Assembly: GCA_050633905.1 (NCBI GenBank)
Contig: JBOEHJ010000085.1
Coordinates: 1-64,000 of the forward strand
Direction: 5' to 3'
Origin: JANQPX01 sp050633905
Lineage (GTDB): Bacteria > Pseudomonadota > Alphaproteobacteria > Geminicoccales > Geminicoccaceae
DNA length: 64,000 nt
Both the position numbers and the translations under genes were made by a program. This document shows positions 8,856 to 18,074 of the stretch, one piece after another. The notes beneath the pieces are model-generated. The model was not told where the DNA came from. It saw only the letters and a list, made by a program, of their open reading frames with translations, and searched no databases. The first letter of the stretch is position 1. The number at the start of each line of letters is the position of its first letter.

Positions 8856-10145
8856 TCACATCGGGTTGTTTGGATGCGTCGTCCAATCACCATGCTCGGC
8901 AGCCACTGGCTGACCGGTACGTTGGTCGATGGTGCCTGCCGTGAGCCGTTCCATGGTGATGCAGCCTTCGACCGGGCAGACATTGATGCAGAGATTGCAG
9001 GCAACGCATTCCTCATCAATGACCTCAAAGGTTCTGTTCTCGTCCATCGAGATCGCTTGATGGGAGGTGTCTTCGCAGGCGGCGTAGCAGCGGCCGCATT
9101 TGATGCAGGCGTCTTGATCAATGCGCGCCTTGGTGACGTAGTTTAGATTGAGGTGCTGCCATTCCCTGAAGTTCGGAACAGCGCGGCCCTGGAAAGCTTT
9201 GATGTCGGCGTGACCTTTTTCATCCATCCAGGCCTTCAGTCCCTCGATCATCTCGGTGACGATGCGAAAGCCGTAGGTCATGGCCGCGGTGCAGACCTGA
9301 ACATTACCAGCGCCCAAGGTAATGAACTCGGCAGCGTCGCGCCAGGTGGTAATGCCGCCAATCGCAGATATCGGAAGGCCTGCGGCATCGGCGTCGCGAG
9401 CAATGTGGGCGACCATGCTGAGGGCGATGGGTTTGACCGCAGGGCCGCAATAGCCGCCGTGAGAGCCCTTGCCGTCGATTTCTGGTTCGGGTGAGAAGTT
9501 GTCGAGATTGACCGAGGTGATGGATTGCACGGTGTTGATCAAGCTGACCGCATCGGCCCCGCCTTGTTTTGCGGCGCGGGCGGGGTAGCGGATGTCGGTG
9601 ATGTTGGGGGTGAGCTTGACGATCACCGGCAGGCGCGAGTGGGTCTTGCACCAGCGGGTCACCATTTCGATGTAGTCAGGGACCTGACCGACGGCCGAGC
9701 CCATACCGCGCTCTGACATACCGTGGGGACAGCCAAAATTGAGCTCGACACCGTCGCACTCCGTCTCCTCTACGCGGGCCAGGATGTCTTTCCAGCAGGG
9801 TTCTTCGCAAGGCACCATCAAGGAGACAACGACGGCACGGTCCGGATAGTCTCGTTTGACCGCCTTAATCTCGTCCAGATTGATTTGCAGTGGGCGATCG
9901 GTGATCAGCTCGATATTGTTCATACCTAGGACACGGCGGTCAGCGCCATAAATGACGCCATAGCGCGGGCCATTGACGTTGACGATTGGCGGGCCATCCA
10001 TGCCGAGCGTCTTCCAGACCACGCCACCCCAGCCAGCCTCGAAGGCACGGCGGACGTTGTATTCCTTGTCGGTAGGCGGGGCCGAGGCGAGCCAAAAGGG
10101 GTTTGGTGACTTGATGCCGGCGAAATGGTTACGGATGTCGGCCAT
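8856..10145 (-). CDS. preA: NAD-dependent dihydropyrimidine dehydrogenase subunit PreA
   Basis: A 429-residue catalytic subunit that reduces uracil or thymine to the dihydro form (step 1 of reductive pyrimidine catabolism). The N-terminal TIM barrel is dihydroorotate-dehydrogenase-like and binds FMN (SPNPFWLASAPPTDKEYNV; NFGCPHGMSERGMGSAVGQ, where the cysteine is the expected active-site base). Near residues 340-400 a bacterial ferredoxin domain has two 4Fe-4S motifs (CIKCGRCYAAC and CVACNLCINVCP). The ATG at 10145 follows the preT stop by two bases, the usual preT-preA order. Length and motifs are complete. Confidence 0.96.
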   Translation of the reverse strand: MADIRNHFAGIKSPNPFWLASAPPTDKEYNVRRAFEAGWGGVVWKTLGMDGPPIVNVNGPRYGVIYGADRRVLGMNNIELITDRPLQINLDEIKAVKRDYPDRAVVVSLMVPCEEPCWKDILARVEETECDGVELNFGCPHGMSERGMGSAVGQVPDYIEMVTRWCKTHSRLPVIVKLTPNITDIRYPARAAKQGGADAVSLINTVQSITSVNLDNFSPEPEIDGKGSHGGYCGPAVKPIALSMVAHIARDADAAGLPISAIGGITTWRDAAEFITLGAGNVQVCTAAMTYGFRIVTEMIEGLKAWMDEKGHADIKAFQGRAVPNFREWQHLNLNYVTKARIDQDACIKCGRCYAACEDTSHQAISMDENRTFEVIDEECVACNLCINVCPVEGCITMERLTAGTIDQRTGQPVAAEHGDWTTHPNNPM

Positions 10146-10147
10146 GG

Positions 10148-11458
10148 TCAGCCCTCCGTCAAAAAGCGGTGAATACTCAGGGCGGCATCACGCCCCTCAG
10201 CGACTGCTGTGACGGTAAGGTCATCGCCACCTGTCGCGCAATCGCCGGCCGCCCAGAGGCCGGTTGCGGAGGTTTGCCCCTCGGCATCGACGACGATCTT
10301 CCGGCCCTCAAGCTTGAGATCGAGAGGACAATCCAGCGTCTGGCCGATGGCTTTCAGCACCTGATCGGCATCGATGGTGACGGTTTCACCCGTGATCTCC
10401 AGGCTGTCACCGGCAGCTCGGGTATATGAAAGGGTGATAGTTTCGACGGCTTTAGATCCGTCGATTTGCAGGGGCTGCAGATGTTCACGAATGACAACAC
10501 CCCTGGAGGTCGCCAAGTCTTGCTCGAACTTACTGGCGCCCATCGCGGCGCGCGATCGACGATAGGCGATGGTGACAATCTCGGCTCCCAACAGCTTGGC
10601 CTGGACGGCTGCATCGATGGCGGTCATGCCACCGCCGATCACCACTACATGCCGGCCGACGGGAATGCCGGCGCGGTCGTCCTGCCGCACCCGCTCGATG
10701 AAGTCGACGGCATCCTCGACGCCGTCCAGATCGTCGCCCTTGCAACCCAACGCATTGACGCTGTCCAGCCCGACCGCGAGCAGCACAGCATCATGCCGCC
10801 CTTGCAAGTAATCAAGCGATAGGCCATCCCCGAGCCGCAGGCTCGTCTTGAGTGCAATTCCGCCGATGCCTAGGAGCCAATCCATTTCCTTGGCGGCAAA
10901 GTCATCGACGGTCTTATAGGCAGCAATGCCATATTCGTTGAGCCCACCGCCCTTCGTTCGGGCATCGTAGATTTCTACCTCATGGCCATGCATCGCAAGT
11001 CTATGTGCGGCCGCCAAACCAGCTGGCCCAGCACCGACGACGCCGATGGTCTTGCCGGTTGATGATGCACGTTTGTAGGGTTGTTTCCCAGTCGCCATAA
11101 CTTTGTCGGTGGCATGGCGCTGCAAGCGCCCGATCAGGACGGGTTTGCCTTCGGCCGCCTCGCGCACGCAGGCCTGCTCGCAGAGGGTTTCGGTCGGACA
11201 GACACGGGCGCAGATGCCGCCGAGGATATTTTGGTCCAGGATCGTTTTTCCCGCGGCTTTCGGCTGGCCGGCGGCAATCTGGCGGATGAACATTGGGATG
11301 TCGATGTCGGTGGGGCAGGCCGTGATGCAGGGCGCGTCATGACAAAAATAGCAGCGATCCGCAGCGACCAACGCCTCATGATCGGAAAGCGGCGGATGCA
11401 GATCCGAGAAATTCGATTCGAGCATTTGAGCGGGCAAACGCCCTGCAATGACGGACAT
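10148..11458 (-). CDS. preT: NAD-dependent dihydropyrimidine dehydrogenase subunit PreT
   Basis: The 436-residue electron-input subunit that passes electrons from NADH to PreA. Residues 30-110 carry the cysteine-rich Fe-S region (CYFCHDAPCITACPTD and GICARVCPTETLCEQACVR). A GltD-like flavoprotein module follows, with the FAD motif VGAGPAGLAAAHRLAMHG and the NAD(P) motif VVIGGGMTAIDAAVQAK. I chose the ATG at 11456-11458 (MSVIAGRLPAQMLESNF); the longer upstream frame is not protein-like. The neighbouring preA and the shared spacing fix the identity. A palindrome at 11620-11632 and an A/T-rich stretch near 11510-11540 lie upstream and may form the control region. Confidence 0.95.
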   Translation of the reverse strand: MSVIAGRLPAQMLESNFSDLHPPLSDHEALVAADRCYFCHDAPCITACPTDIDIPMFIRQIAAGQPKAAGKTILDQNILGGICARVCPTETLCEQACVREAAEGKPVLIGRLQRHATDKVMATGKQPYKRASSTGKTIGVVGAGPAGLAAAHRLAMHGHEVEIYDARTKGGGLNEYGIAAYKTVDDFAAKEMDWLLGIGGIALKTSLRLGDGLSLDYLQGRHDAVLLAVGLDSVNALGCKGDDLDGVEDAVDFIERVRQDDRAGIPVGRHVVVIGGGMTAIDAAVQAKLLGAEIVTIAYRRSRAAMGASKFEQDLATSRGVVIREHLQPLQIDGSKAVETITLSYTRAAGDSLEITGETVTIDADQVLKAIGQTLDCPLDLKLEGRKIVVDAEGQTSATGLWAAGDCATGGDDLTVTAVAEGRDAALSIHRFLTEG

Positions 11459-11619
11459 GGGACGACTCCACGCCTGGTTCGATGGTTGATTGTCATCTAG
11501 CCAGCATTCAAAAATTTTATCAATTGGAAAAAATTTTAACGAAAACCAGCAAAGGCCCGACAAGGATGCCATCTGCGGCAAGGAACTGACCTACTTTAAT
11601 TCCGATCCTTAAAAATGAT

Positions 11620-11632
11620 GTGGTCACACCAC
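11620..11632. promoter_or_regulatory. 13-bp perfect palindrome upstream of preT
   Basis: GTGGT-CAC-ACCAC, followed by TAGG. It has the same architecture as the two dyads upstream of dihydropyrimidinase, and an AATGA stretch precedes both this copy and the 4611 copy. It fits the FadR-type GntR consensus TGGTNNNACCA exactly. It touches the stop codon of the next gene and lies about 160 bases before the preT start. Confidence 0.45.
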
Positions 11633-14004
11633 TAGGTGTAGTCGCCCTTGACGCGCTTTTTCGTCGGATCGAAATGGGGAAAGGTTGTGACTGTTGCCTT
11701 CAGCCGCTTTTGTTGCCCGTCCAACTGACCGATCTCGATCGCCATGCCTGGTTCGGCATGGGTGACGTCCAAGCGAGCGAGCGCGATGACCTTACCGAGA
11801 ATCGGTGACTTGACAGCCGATGTGACTTCGCCGACCTGAGCCTTGCCGTGACGTAGGCAGTCGCCGGCCGCGGGGACGCTGCCGCCTTCGATATCGAGAC
11901 CGACTAGGCGCCGTTGCGGATGGGCCTTTCGCCGCTCGATCGCGCTACGGCCGATAAAGTCGTCGGTTTTCGATTTGAGCGGCACGGTAAAACCGATGCC
12001 GGCCTCGATCGGATCGGTCTGGTCGCTGAACTCCGATCCGGCAAACACCAGGCCCGCTTCGATCCGCAGCATATCGAGGGCTGCGAGCCCTAAAGGTACT
12101 AGGCCCTCTGGCTCGCCCGCTTCCCAGATCGCGTCGAACACGGCTTTCGCATCCCTAGGATGGCAAAAAACCTCGTAGCCGAGCTCGCCCGAATAGCCGG
12201 TGCGGCTGATGACGACGGGCAAGCCGTCGAAGTCGCCGATGCGGGCGATGGTGAAGCGAAACCATCCGAGCTCCGAGAGCGTCGGCTGGGCGGGTGGTGT
12301 CCAGAACACCGAAGCCAGGATTTCTTGAGATAATGGTCCCTGCACGGCGACATTGCAGAGCTGGTCCGTTGAATTTCTAACCCAAGCCTGGAGCCCTTGC
12401 TCCTCGGCCTGCTGGCGAAGCCAATCGATGCTCTGATCACAGCCGCCGATCCAGCGGAAATTATCGTCGCCGAGCCTGAAGACCGTGCCGTCGTCGATCA
12501 TTCCACCATGCTCATAGCACATCGCGGTGTAGACCACCTGGCCGGTGGCCAGCTTTTTCATATTCCGGGTCAGGCAACGCTGCAGCAGCTTTTCGGCATC
12601 CGGCCCAGTCACCTCCGCCTTTCTGAGCGGGGACAGATCCATGATCGCTGCCTTCTCGCGGCATCCCCAATATTCGGTGATCGCCCCGTGAGCGGTCATC
12701 TGATTGGCGAGCCAGTAGCCGTTATACTCGATGAAGTCGCGCGTGTGCTCGGCGAAGCTCGCGTGAAAGCCGGTTTTTTTTGTGTCTTCCACATTCGCCT
12801 CCGGTGTTTTGCGCCAGCCGATGGAGCGCTCGAAACGCTCGTTTTCCTTGTAGACTCGAAGCTGGATGTCGGTCGGGTTCCAGCCATTAGCTGGATCGAC
12901 ATCGCAAGGACAGGCCGTCGAGACACAGACTAGCTCGGTCAGCGCTCGGAGCAGCACGTAATCCCCAGGTCGCGACCACGGATCGTCCATGCCGATCCCA
13001 TGGGTGTCATCCAGCATGGTGTTGAAAAAGAAGTTAATCGCGGGCCAGCCGGCACGTGGGCGAATGCCGAAATGGGCCAGCTCAGCGTTCATGTTATCGG
13101 AACAATTGATGTGCCCGGGATAGCCTAGATCGTCGTAATAGCGCGATGTGCAGGCAAGGCCGAAGGTATCGTGCCGGCCGCAAGTATCCTGGACGATCTC
13201 GACCAGGGGCTCGTGATCGAGGCTCCAATATTTGGCCGCGAGACCGGGCTTTGGGTAGAGCGAGCCGGTGAGCGAGCGCGTGGTCGTCGGATCAATGTCG
13301 CGCTCCAAACCCTTATCGAGAGCGCGGCGCGAGAAGGCCTGAAAATCCGAGCATTCCCGGCCCTGCACGTCGAGGATCTGGATGAACGCGCCCGCCCCGA
13401 CCTCGTAGGTCCTGGCCTCGCCGGGCTGAATGTTGAGGTCTTCGAGCGGATCGGCCAGCGGCGCTGGCGGCGTTTTTCTGTCGGCGACCGCCTTGGGATT
13501 GGCTCTACGGATGTAGAGAATAATCTCGGTGGTCGTATCTTGGCTCTCCGGACGCATCGGGCTACCAACAGCGGCGGCGATCAAAAGGCCATCGCTGCCG
13601 CTTTCGAACGTCACCATGTCACCGGCCTTCGAGCCTTCCTCGAACAAATGGATAGCATCGGCCAAAGCGAGATCGAAGCCTGATTGCTCCAACGCTAAAA
13701 GAACTTTTCGACCGGATGGATCACCGGCAAGTGCCGCCTTTAGACCGTCTGGATCGCGCCCACCCGTTGCCCCGATCATCCCCGCATCGGATCGGCCATC
13801 AGGGTCGAAAAAAACCAGTTCGACCGGCTGCAGACCCTCTTTATCCAGGATCGAGATCTCATCGCCCGCCATGATCAGCACCGCGCGAGAACCACCGCCC
13901 GGCACAGGATGACGCTCGACGCCCGGCGCCAGGATCGGAAGGCCAGGCGCAATCACGCCGGCGCGCTCATAGGGCGTTTCGAACCTGACGTCAGTCGTCA
14001 TCAT
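11632..14004 (-). CDS. DUF1989-DUF1989-aminomethyltransferase (GcvT) fusion protein
   Basis: A 790-residue fusion. Residues about 30-170 look like a degenerate urea-carboxylase-associated (DUF1989) domain (PVPGGGSRAVLIMAGDEISI). Residues about 190-385 are a full DUF1989 domain with the cysteine cluster CVSTACPCDVDPANGW. Residues about 425-790 are a GcvT/sarcosine-dehydrogenase-like folate domain (EYWGCREKAAIMDLSPLRK; VVISRTGYSGELGYEVF; a C-terminal barrel). DUF1989 pairs are the carboxyguanidine deiminase subunits of guanidine degradation. GcvT domains move one-carbon units to tetrahydrofolate. The gene follows the ProXVW-like importer at 27 bases. I infer a cytosolic enzyme that deaminates and demethylates the imported quaternary or guanidino compound; the substrate is unknown. 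Confidence 0.88.
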   Translation of the reverse strand: MMTTDVRFETPYERAGVIAPGLPILAPGVERHPVPGGGSRAVLIMAGDEISILDKEGLQPVELVFFDPDGRSDAGMIGATGGRDPDGLKAALAGDPSGRKVLLALEQSGFDLALADAIHLFEEGSKAGDMVTFESGSDGLLIAAAVGSPMRPESQDTTTEIILYIRRANPKAVADRKTPPAPLADPLEDLNIQPGEARTYEVGAGAFIQILDVQGRECSDFQAFSRRALDKGLERDIDPTTTRSLTGSLYPKPGLAAKYWSLDHEPLVEIVQDTCGRHDTFGLACTSRYYDDLGYPGHINCSDNMNAELAHFGIRPRAGWPAINFFFNTMLDDTHGIGMDDPWSRPGDYVLLRALTELVCVSTACPCDVDPANGWNPTDIQLRVYKENERFERSIGWRKTPEANVEDTKKTGFHASFAEHTRDFIEYNGYWLANQMTAHGAITEYWGCREKAAIMDLSPLRKAEVTGPDAEKLLQRCLTRNMKKLATGQVVYTAMCYEHGGMIDDGTVFRLGDDNFRWIGGCDQSIDWLRQQAEEQGLQAWVRNSTDQLCNVAVQGPLSQEILASVFWTPPAQPTLSELGWFRFTIARIGDFDGLPVVISRTGYSGELGYEVFCHPRDAKAVFDAIWEAGEPEGLVPLGLAALDMLRIEAGLVFAGSEFSDQTDPIEAGIGFTVPLKSKTDDFIGRSAIERRKAHPQRRLVGLDIEGGSVPAAGDCLRHGKAQVGEVTSAVKSPILGKVIALARLDVTHAEPGMAIEIGQLDGQQKRLKATVTTFPHFDPTKKRVKGDYT

Positions 14005-14031
14005 GACAAGCCCTCCCTCATCCGCTCCATG

Positions 14032-16017
14032 TTAAGTCAACCCTAAGGCCACCTTGCGACCGGCGACCCAGCGCATGATGATGTGATCAAAGGTCAGTGC
14101 CATCAGCGAGACGTTGATGCCGAGTACGAAGTTCTTGCCAAGCTCATTACCGGCCAGGGTCTTCTGCAGCTCCTGGCCAAGGTCTTGCGTGCCGATGAAG
14201 GCCGCGATGATCACCATGAAGAAGGCGAACATGATCGCCTGGTTGAAGCCGATCGCCATGGTCGGAAGGGCAAGGGGAAGGAGGACCTTCCTTAGCTTTT
14301 GCATCCGATTGGCACCCGACATATCGGCGGCTTCGACGATCTCCGGCGGGACGGAGCGCAGGCCCTCGATGGTGTAGCGGGTCAGCGGCACGGTCGCAAA
14401 GATCAGGATCGAGAACACCACGGCGACGTCATTCACGCCGAACAGCATGATCGCCGGGATCAGGTAGATGAAGCTCGGAAAGGTTTGAGCGGTATCGCAG
14501 GCTAGCAGAATGCGTTTCGCCCAGTTTTCCCGCCGTGCTGCAAGGATGCCAAGGGGCACGCCGATCATAAGGGCCAGTGCCACCGCTGACATCACTGCAT
14601 AAAGCGTGATCATCGAGCGATCCCACCAACCGGTTAGGAGGACGAGAGCTAGAAAGCCTCCGGTAATCAAAGCGGAGCGCCGGCCGCCGACCAGGTGACC
14701 AAGCGCTGCGACCGCCAGGATGACGGTCAGACTTGGCAGCCAGAGAAGACCGTCCCGAAGAGGAATCAGAACCTGGGTGGTAAGAAACCAGCGGAGCCAA
14801 CCAGTGACCGCCTGAATGGCGTCGATATCGAGAAACGCCTTGATGACGACGTCGATCTCCTTACCCATCGAAAAATCTTGGGCGCGTTTGATGTGATCCG
14901 CGACCTGCACAAACTGGGCGATCACGACGAAGCCCACAAACCCGATAAGCCCCGCTAGGAGGAAGGCGTGACGGTGCCACCAGGGCGTTTCCTTCTCGAA
15001 ATGTTTGGGCTGTTTGACCACCCAAGCCTTGGACAGCCGATCCAGCGTGATCGCCAGGAGCACGATGGTGATGCCGATCTCGAGGCTGCGGCCGAGCTTG
15101 AAGGAATTCATCAGCGCCAAGAGCTTGGCGCCCAGGCCGGGCATACCAATGAAGGCGGTCAGCACCACCATGGCAAGGCAAAGCATGATCACCTGATTGA
15201 CGCCCACCAAGATATCGGTGCGGGCCGCCGGCAGAAAGACATGGCGCAGCATCTGAAAGCGGGTAGTGCCACTCATCTTGCCGGCTTCCACGATGTCGGA
15301 AGGCACCTTTTGCAGGCCGAGCGTGGTCATCAGGATCATCGGCGGCACGGCAAAGACGACGGTTGCAACAGCTCCAGCCGTGGGCCCAACCTTGAAGAAG
15401 ATCACCGCCGGCAGGAGATAGGTGAAGAAGGGAAGCGTCTGCAGGACCGCCAAGATCGGCTGGAGTGCTCGATCGAAGGCCTTATGTTTCCAAGCGAGGA
15501 TGCCGAGCATCAGACCGAAGGCGACCGCGAGTGGCGCTGCCACCACGATGACCGAGAGCGTCTGCATCGCAAGCTTCCACTGTCCGATCAAAGCGGTCCA
15601 GGCGAAGGTGGCGAAGGCAAGGGCAGCGAGACGCCAGCCGCCAAGCCACCAGCCGAGAACCGTGATGGCCGCGACGATCGCCGTCCAGGGGATCGGGCCG
15701 AGATCAGGCCAGCGCTTCTTGCCGAAAAGGAGGTTAGCGGTGGCGTCCAACAGCACTTCTAGAACGGCGGTGAGGCCACGGGTCAGATGGATCAGCCCGA
15801 GATCTTCACGGATGAAATCGAAGGTCGCCTGCAGCCAGACGTCCCATGGCAGGATCATCGACGAGGGGACGCGCAACAGCCATTCCGGAAGAACGGGACG
15901 AAGGAGCGCCAGCGTCAGAGCGAGGATGACAAGAGCGAGTGCTACTTGGCGCCGGTTCAGCCCGGTCCCGTTCAGCCTGGCAATGTCAGTCGGTGCTGAT
16001 GTGATGATTGTGCTCAT
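14032..16017 (-). CDS. proW: glycine betaine/proline-type ABC permease, double-domain ProW
   Basis: A 661-residue inner-membrane protein, about twice the usual ProW length. It contains two complete permease domains (roughly residues 130-340 and 440-655). Both show the coupling-loop pattern EAGKMSGTTRFQMLRHVFLP / EAADMSGANRMQKLRKVLLP, so the gene arose by tandem duplication and supplies both halves of the channel. Its start overlaps the end of the ATPase gene by 32 bases. Long double-domain ProW proteins are known in alphaproteobacteria. Substrate range in the family covers betaines, choline and related osmolytes. Confidence 0.92.
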   Translation of the reverse strand: MSTIITSAPTDIARLNGTGLNRRQVALALVILALTLALLRPVLPEWLLRVPSSMILPWDVWLQATFDFIREDLGLIHLTRGLTAVLEVLLDATANLLFGKKRWPDLGPIPWTAIVAAITVLGWWLGGWRLAALAFATFAWTALIGQWKLAMQTLSVIVVAAPLAVAFGLMLGILAWKHKAFDRALQPILAVLQTLPFFTYLLPAVIFFKVGPTAGAVATVVFAVPPMILMTTLGLQKVPSDIVEAGKMSGTTRFQMLRHVFLPAARTDILVGVNQVIMLCLAMVVLTAFIGMPGLGAKLLALMNSFKLGRSLEIGITIVLLAITLDRLSKAWVVKQPKHFEKETPWWHRHAFLLAGLIGFVGFVVIAQFVQVADHIKRAQDFSMGKEIDVVIKAFLDIDAIQAVTGWLRWFLTTQVLIPLRDGLLWLPSLTVILAVAALGHLVGGRRSALITGGFLALVLLTGWWDRSMITLYAVMSAVALALMIGVPLGILAARRENWAKRILLACDTAQTFPSFIYLIPAIMLFGVNDVAVVFSILIFATVPLTRYTIEGLRSVPPEIVEAADMSGANRMQKLRKVLLPLALPTMAIGFNQAIMFAFFMVIIAAFIGTQDLGQELQKTLAGNELGKNFVLGINVSLMALTFDHIIMRWVAGRKVALGLT

Positions 16018-17044
16018 CGACCGTCCCCAGCAGCAGATCCAGCGCTACCCTTCGCTCAAGAACGCCGATCAGCACGCCCTTATCATCTTGAACCGGCAAG
16101 AGATCCCGGCTGTCGTCGACAAGCTGACGTCCAAGGTTCTGAATAGTTGCCCCCGCCGGGACGGGATCGCCCGTGAGCGCAACACCGTTCATCGGTTTTG
16201 CCAACACACCAGCATGGACCACGCGCGCCTTATCGATCTCCTTGGTGAATTTCGCCACATATTCCGTCGCCGGGTGAAGAACGATCTGATCAGGTGATTG
16301 GCATTGCTCGATCACGCCATCCTTCATGATGGCGATCCGGTCGGCGAGACGAAGGGCTTCATCGAAATCATGGGTGATGAAGACAATGGTCTTGCCAAGC
16401 ATCGCTTGAAGGCGCAGGAACTCGTCCTGCATGTCGCGCCTGATCAGCGGATCGAGGGCAGAGAACGGCTCATCAAGAAACCAGATATCCGGCTCGATCG
16501 CCAGCGAGCGAGCGATCCCCACCCGCTGCTGCTGCCCGCCTGAGAGTTCTCGGGGGAAATAGTCCTCCCGGCCCTTAAGCCCTACCAGCTCGATCACGTC
16601 CAGCGCTCTGCGCCGCCGCTCATGCCGGTCCTGGCCACGCATCTCAAGAGGAAAGGCGACGTTATCGAGCACGGTCCGATGGGGTAGGAGTCCAAAATTC
16701 TGGAACACCATGCCCATCTTGCTACGCCTGAGCTCGATAAGCTCCTTTTCGGAAAGGGCACCGATGTCCTGGCCCTCGACCAAGACTTCACCACCGGTGA
16801 TGTCGATCAGACGAGAGAGACAACGCACCAACGTAGACTTGCCGGAACCGGACAAGCCCATGATCACCAGGATCTCACCGGCCTCGATCTCCAGCGAGAC
16901 GTTTCTGACGGCCGCGATGTAGCCGGCTGCCTGAAGCGCCTCATAGCTCGGCTCGCCCGTCATCGACGCCAGATAGTCTTCAGGTCTGGGCCCGAAGAGT
17001 TTCCAGACACCGCGGCAGGTGATCACGGGCGACGTTGATGCCAT
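15986..17044 (-). CDS. proV: glycine betaine/proline-type ABC transporter ATPase with CBS domain
   Basis: A 352-residue ATP-binding subunit. Motifs: Walker A GLSGSGKST, signature LSGGQQQRVGIARSLA, Walker B DIWFLDEPFSALDP and switch FITHDFDEA. The N-terminal ProV hallmark (VWKLFGPRPEDYLASMTGEP) is present, and the last 60 residues form a CBS-like segment (DLLPVQDDKGVLIGVLE) that in OpuA/ProV-type systems can sense ionic strength. The start is the ATG at 17042-17044 with TAGGAGG seven bases upstream. An upstream frame extension was rejected. The stop lies inside the permease gene (32-base overlap). Confidence 0.94.
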   Translation of the reverse strand: MASTSPVITCRGVWKLFGPRPEDYLASMTGEPSYEALQAAGYIAAVRNVSLEIEAGEILVIMGLSGSGKSTLVRCLSRLIDITGGEVLVEGQDIGALSEKELIELRRSKMGMVFQNFGLLPHRTVLDNVAFPLEMRGQDRHERRRRALDVIELVGLKGREDYFPRELSGGQQQRVGIARSLAIEPDIWFLDEPFSALDPLIRRDMQDEFLRLQAMLGKTIVFITHDFDEALRLADRIAIMKDGVIEQCQSPDQIVLHPATEYVAKFTKEIDKARVVHAGVLAKPMNGVALTGDPVPAGATIQNLGRQLVDDSRDLLPVQDDKGVLIGVLERRVALDLLLGTVDEHNHHISTD

Positions 17045-17060
17045 CCGGCCTCCTAAAGTT

Positions 17061-17090
17061 GGCCGCCCCGGGGGATCAGCCGGGGCGGCC
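17061..17090 (-). terminator. GC-rich hairpin between proX and proV
   Basis: GGCCGCCCCGG at 17061-17071 and CCGGGGCGGCC at 17080-17090 form a perfect 11-bp stem with an 8-base loop. No T-tract follows in the direction of transcription. Such intercistronic hairpins behind binding-protein genes usually stabilise the upstream mRNA or partly attenuate the downstream genes. Here that would give more ProX than ProVW. Confidence 0.55.
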
Positions 17091-17114
17091 TGGGTCTTGT
17101 TCAAACAGCTTACG

Positions 17115-18074
17115 CTATGAGCTGCTGTCGATCCAAGGTCTCCAGACGTCTTCATTGGCCCCCAGCCATTCGGACGCCGCTTCTTCAGGCTCCAGCTCAT
17201 CGATATCGACCAGCTTGGCCATCTCGGCGATCTGCGCATTGGTGAAATTGACCTGGGTCAGGACATTATAGGCTCTCGGCCATTTGTCCTTCATGCCGTC
17301 CCAGGCGGCCTTCTTGAGGTAGCCGTTCGCCGGGTTGCCGCAGTCATAAAGTGCATCGGGGTTGGGACCGACGGCAGGATCCGTGTCGCAGCCATCAACC
17401 CATTCTGGGAACGTCACGAATTCGCCAGGCCAGACGGCTTCCGCGAAGTTCGGCGTCCAGTTGAAGACCACAATCGGTGTCTTGTCCTTTTCGGCCGCAC
17501 CGATCTCGGCCCAAAGTGCTGCAGCCGAACCGGCATTCACCACCACGAAGTTCATGCCGAGCGCGTCGACCTTCTCCTGGTCATGCTTCAGCCAGTCGAC
17601 CGGGCCACCGAGGAACCGCCCCTTATCGCCGGTCTCGGCCGTCGCGAAGACATCAGCGCAGCTGTTCAGCGCCTCCCAGTCCGGCAAGCCCGGGCAGGCT
17701 TCCTTAGTCCAGGCGGGATACCACCAATCCTCGCGCGTGACCGCGTCATGATCGCCGGCATCGTGCAGACCGCCCTTTTCGAGCGCCTCGCGGAAGGATG
17801 CGCCGAATGCGCCTTCCCAGACTTCCAGCTCCAAGGCAACATCGCCGAGGCGTACCGATTCGTAGACGGCCTGGCTGTCGGTCGTGACAAATTCAACATT
17901 GCTGCCGATCTCTTCGAAGATCTGACCGACGGCGTGGCTCATCACAATCTGGCTTGACCAATTGTGGATCGGAATAACAATCGGGTCGTCACTGTCTTCT
18001 GCCTGCGCTGCCATCGGAAAGGCGAGGAGAGCCCCTAAGGCGACACCCCCCATCAGCTTTTTGATATCGATCAT
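17115..18074 (-). CDS. proX: glycine betaine/proline-type substrate-binding protein, ProX/OpuAC family
   Basis: A periplasmic binding protein of 319 residues. The signal peptide (MIDIKKLMGGVALGALLAFP, then MAAQAED) is cut near AQA-ED. The mature protein starts with PIVIPIHNWSSQIVMSHAVG and continues with EFVTTDSQAVYESVRLGDVAL and LELEVWEG, typical of OpuAC/ProX proteins whose aromatic residues cage a quaternary ammonium. The start is the ATG at 18072-18074, preceded by GGGA. It heads the operon proX-proV-proW-DUF1989/GcvT and is divergent from the GntR gene. The precise ligand (betaine, carnitine, choline or a guanidino compound) cannot be read from the sequence. Confidence 0.92.
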   Translation of the reverse strand: MIDIKKLMGGVALGALLAFPMAAQAEDSDDPIVIPIHNWSSQIVMSHAVGQIFEEIGSNVEFVTTDSQAVYESVRLGDVALELEVWEGAFGASFREALEKGGLHDAGDHDAVTREDWWYPAWTKEACPGLPDWEALNSCADVFATAETGDKGRFLGGPVDWLKHDQEKVDALGMNFVVVNAGSAAALWAEIGAAEKDKTPIVVFNWTPNFAEAVWPGEFVTFPEWVDGCDTDPAVGPNPDALYDCGNPANGYLKKAAWDGMKDKWPRAYNVLTQVNFTNAQIAEMAKLVDIDELEPEEAASEWLGANEDVWRPWIDSSS

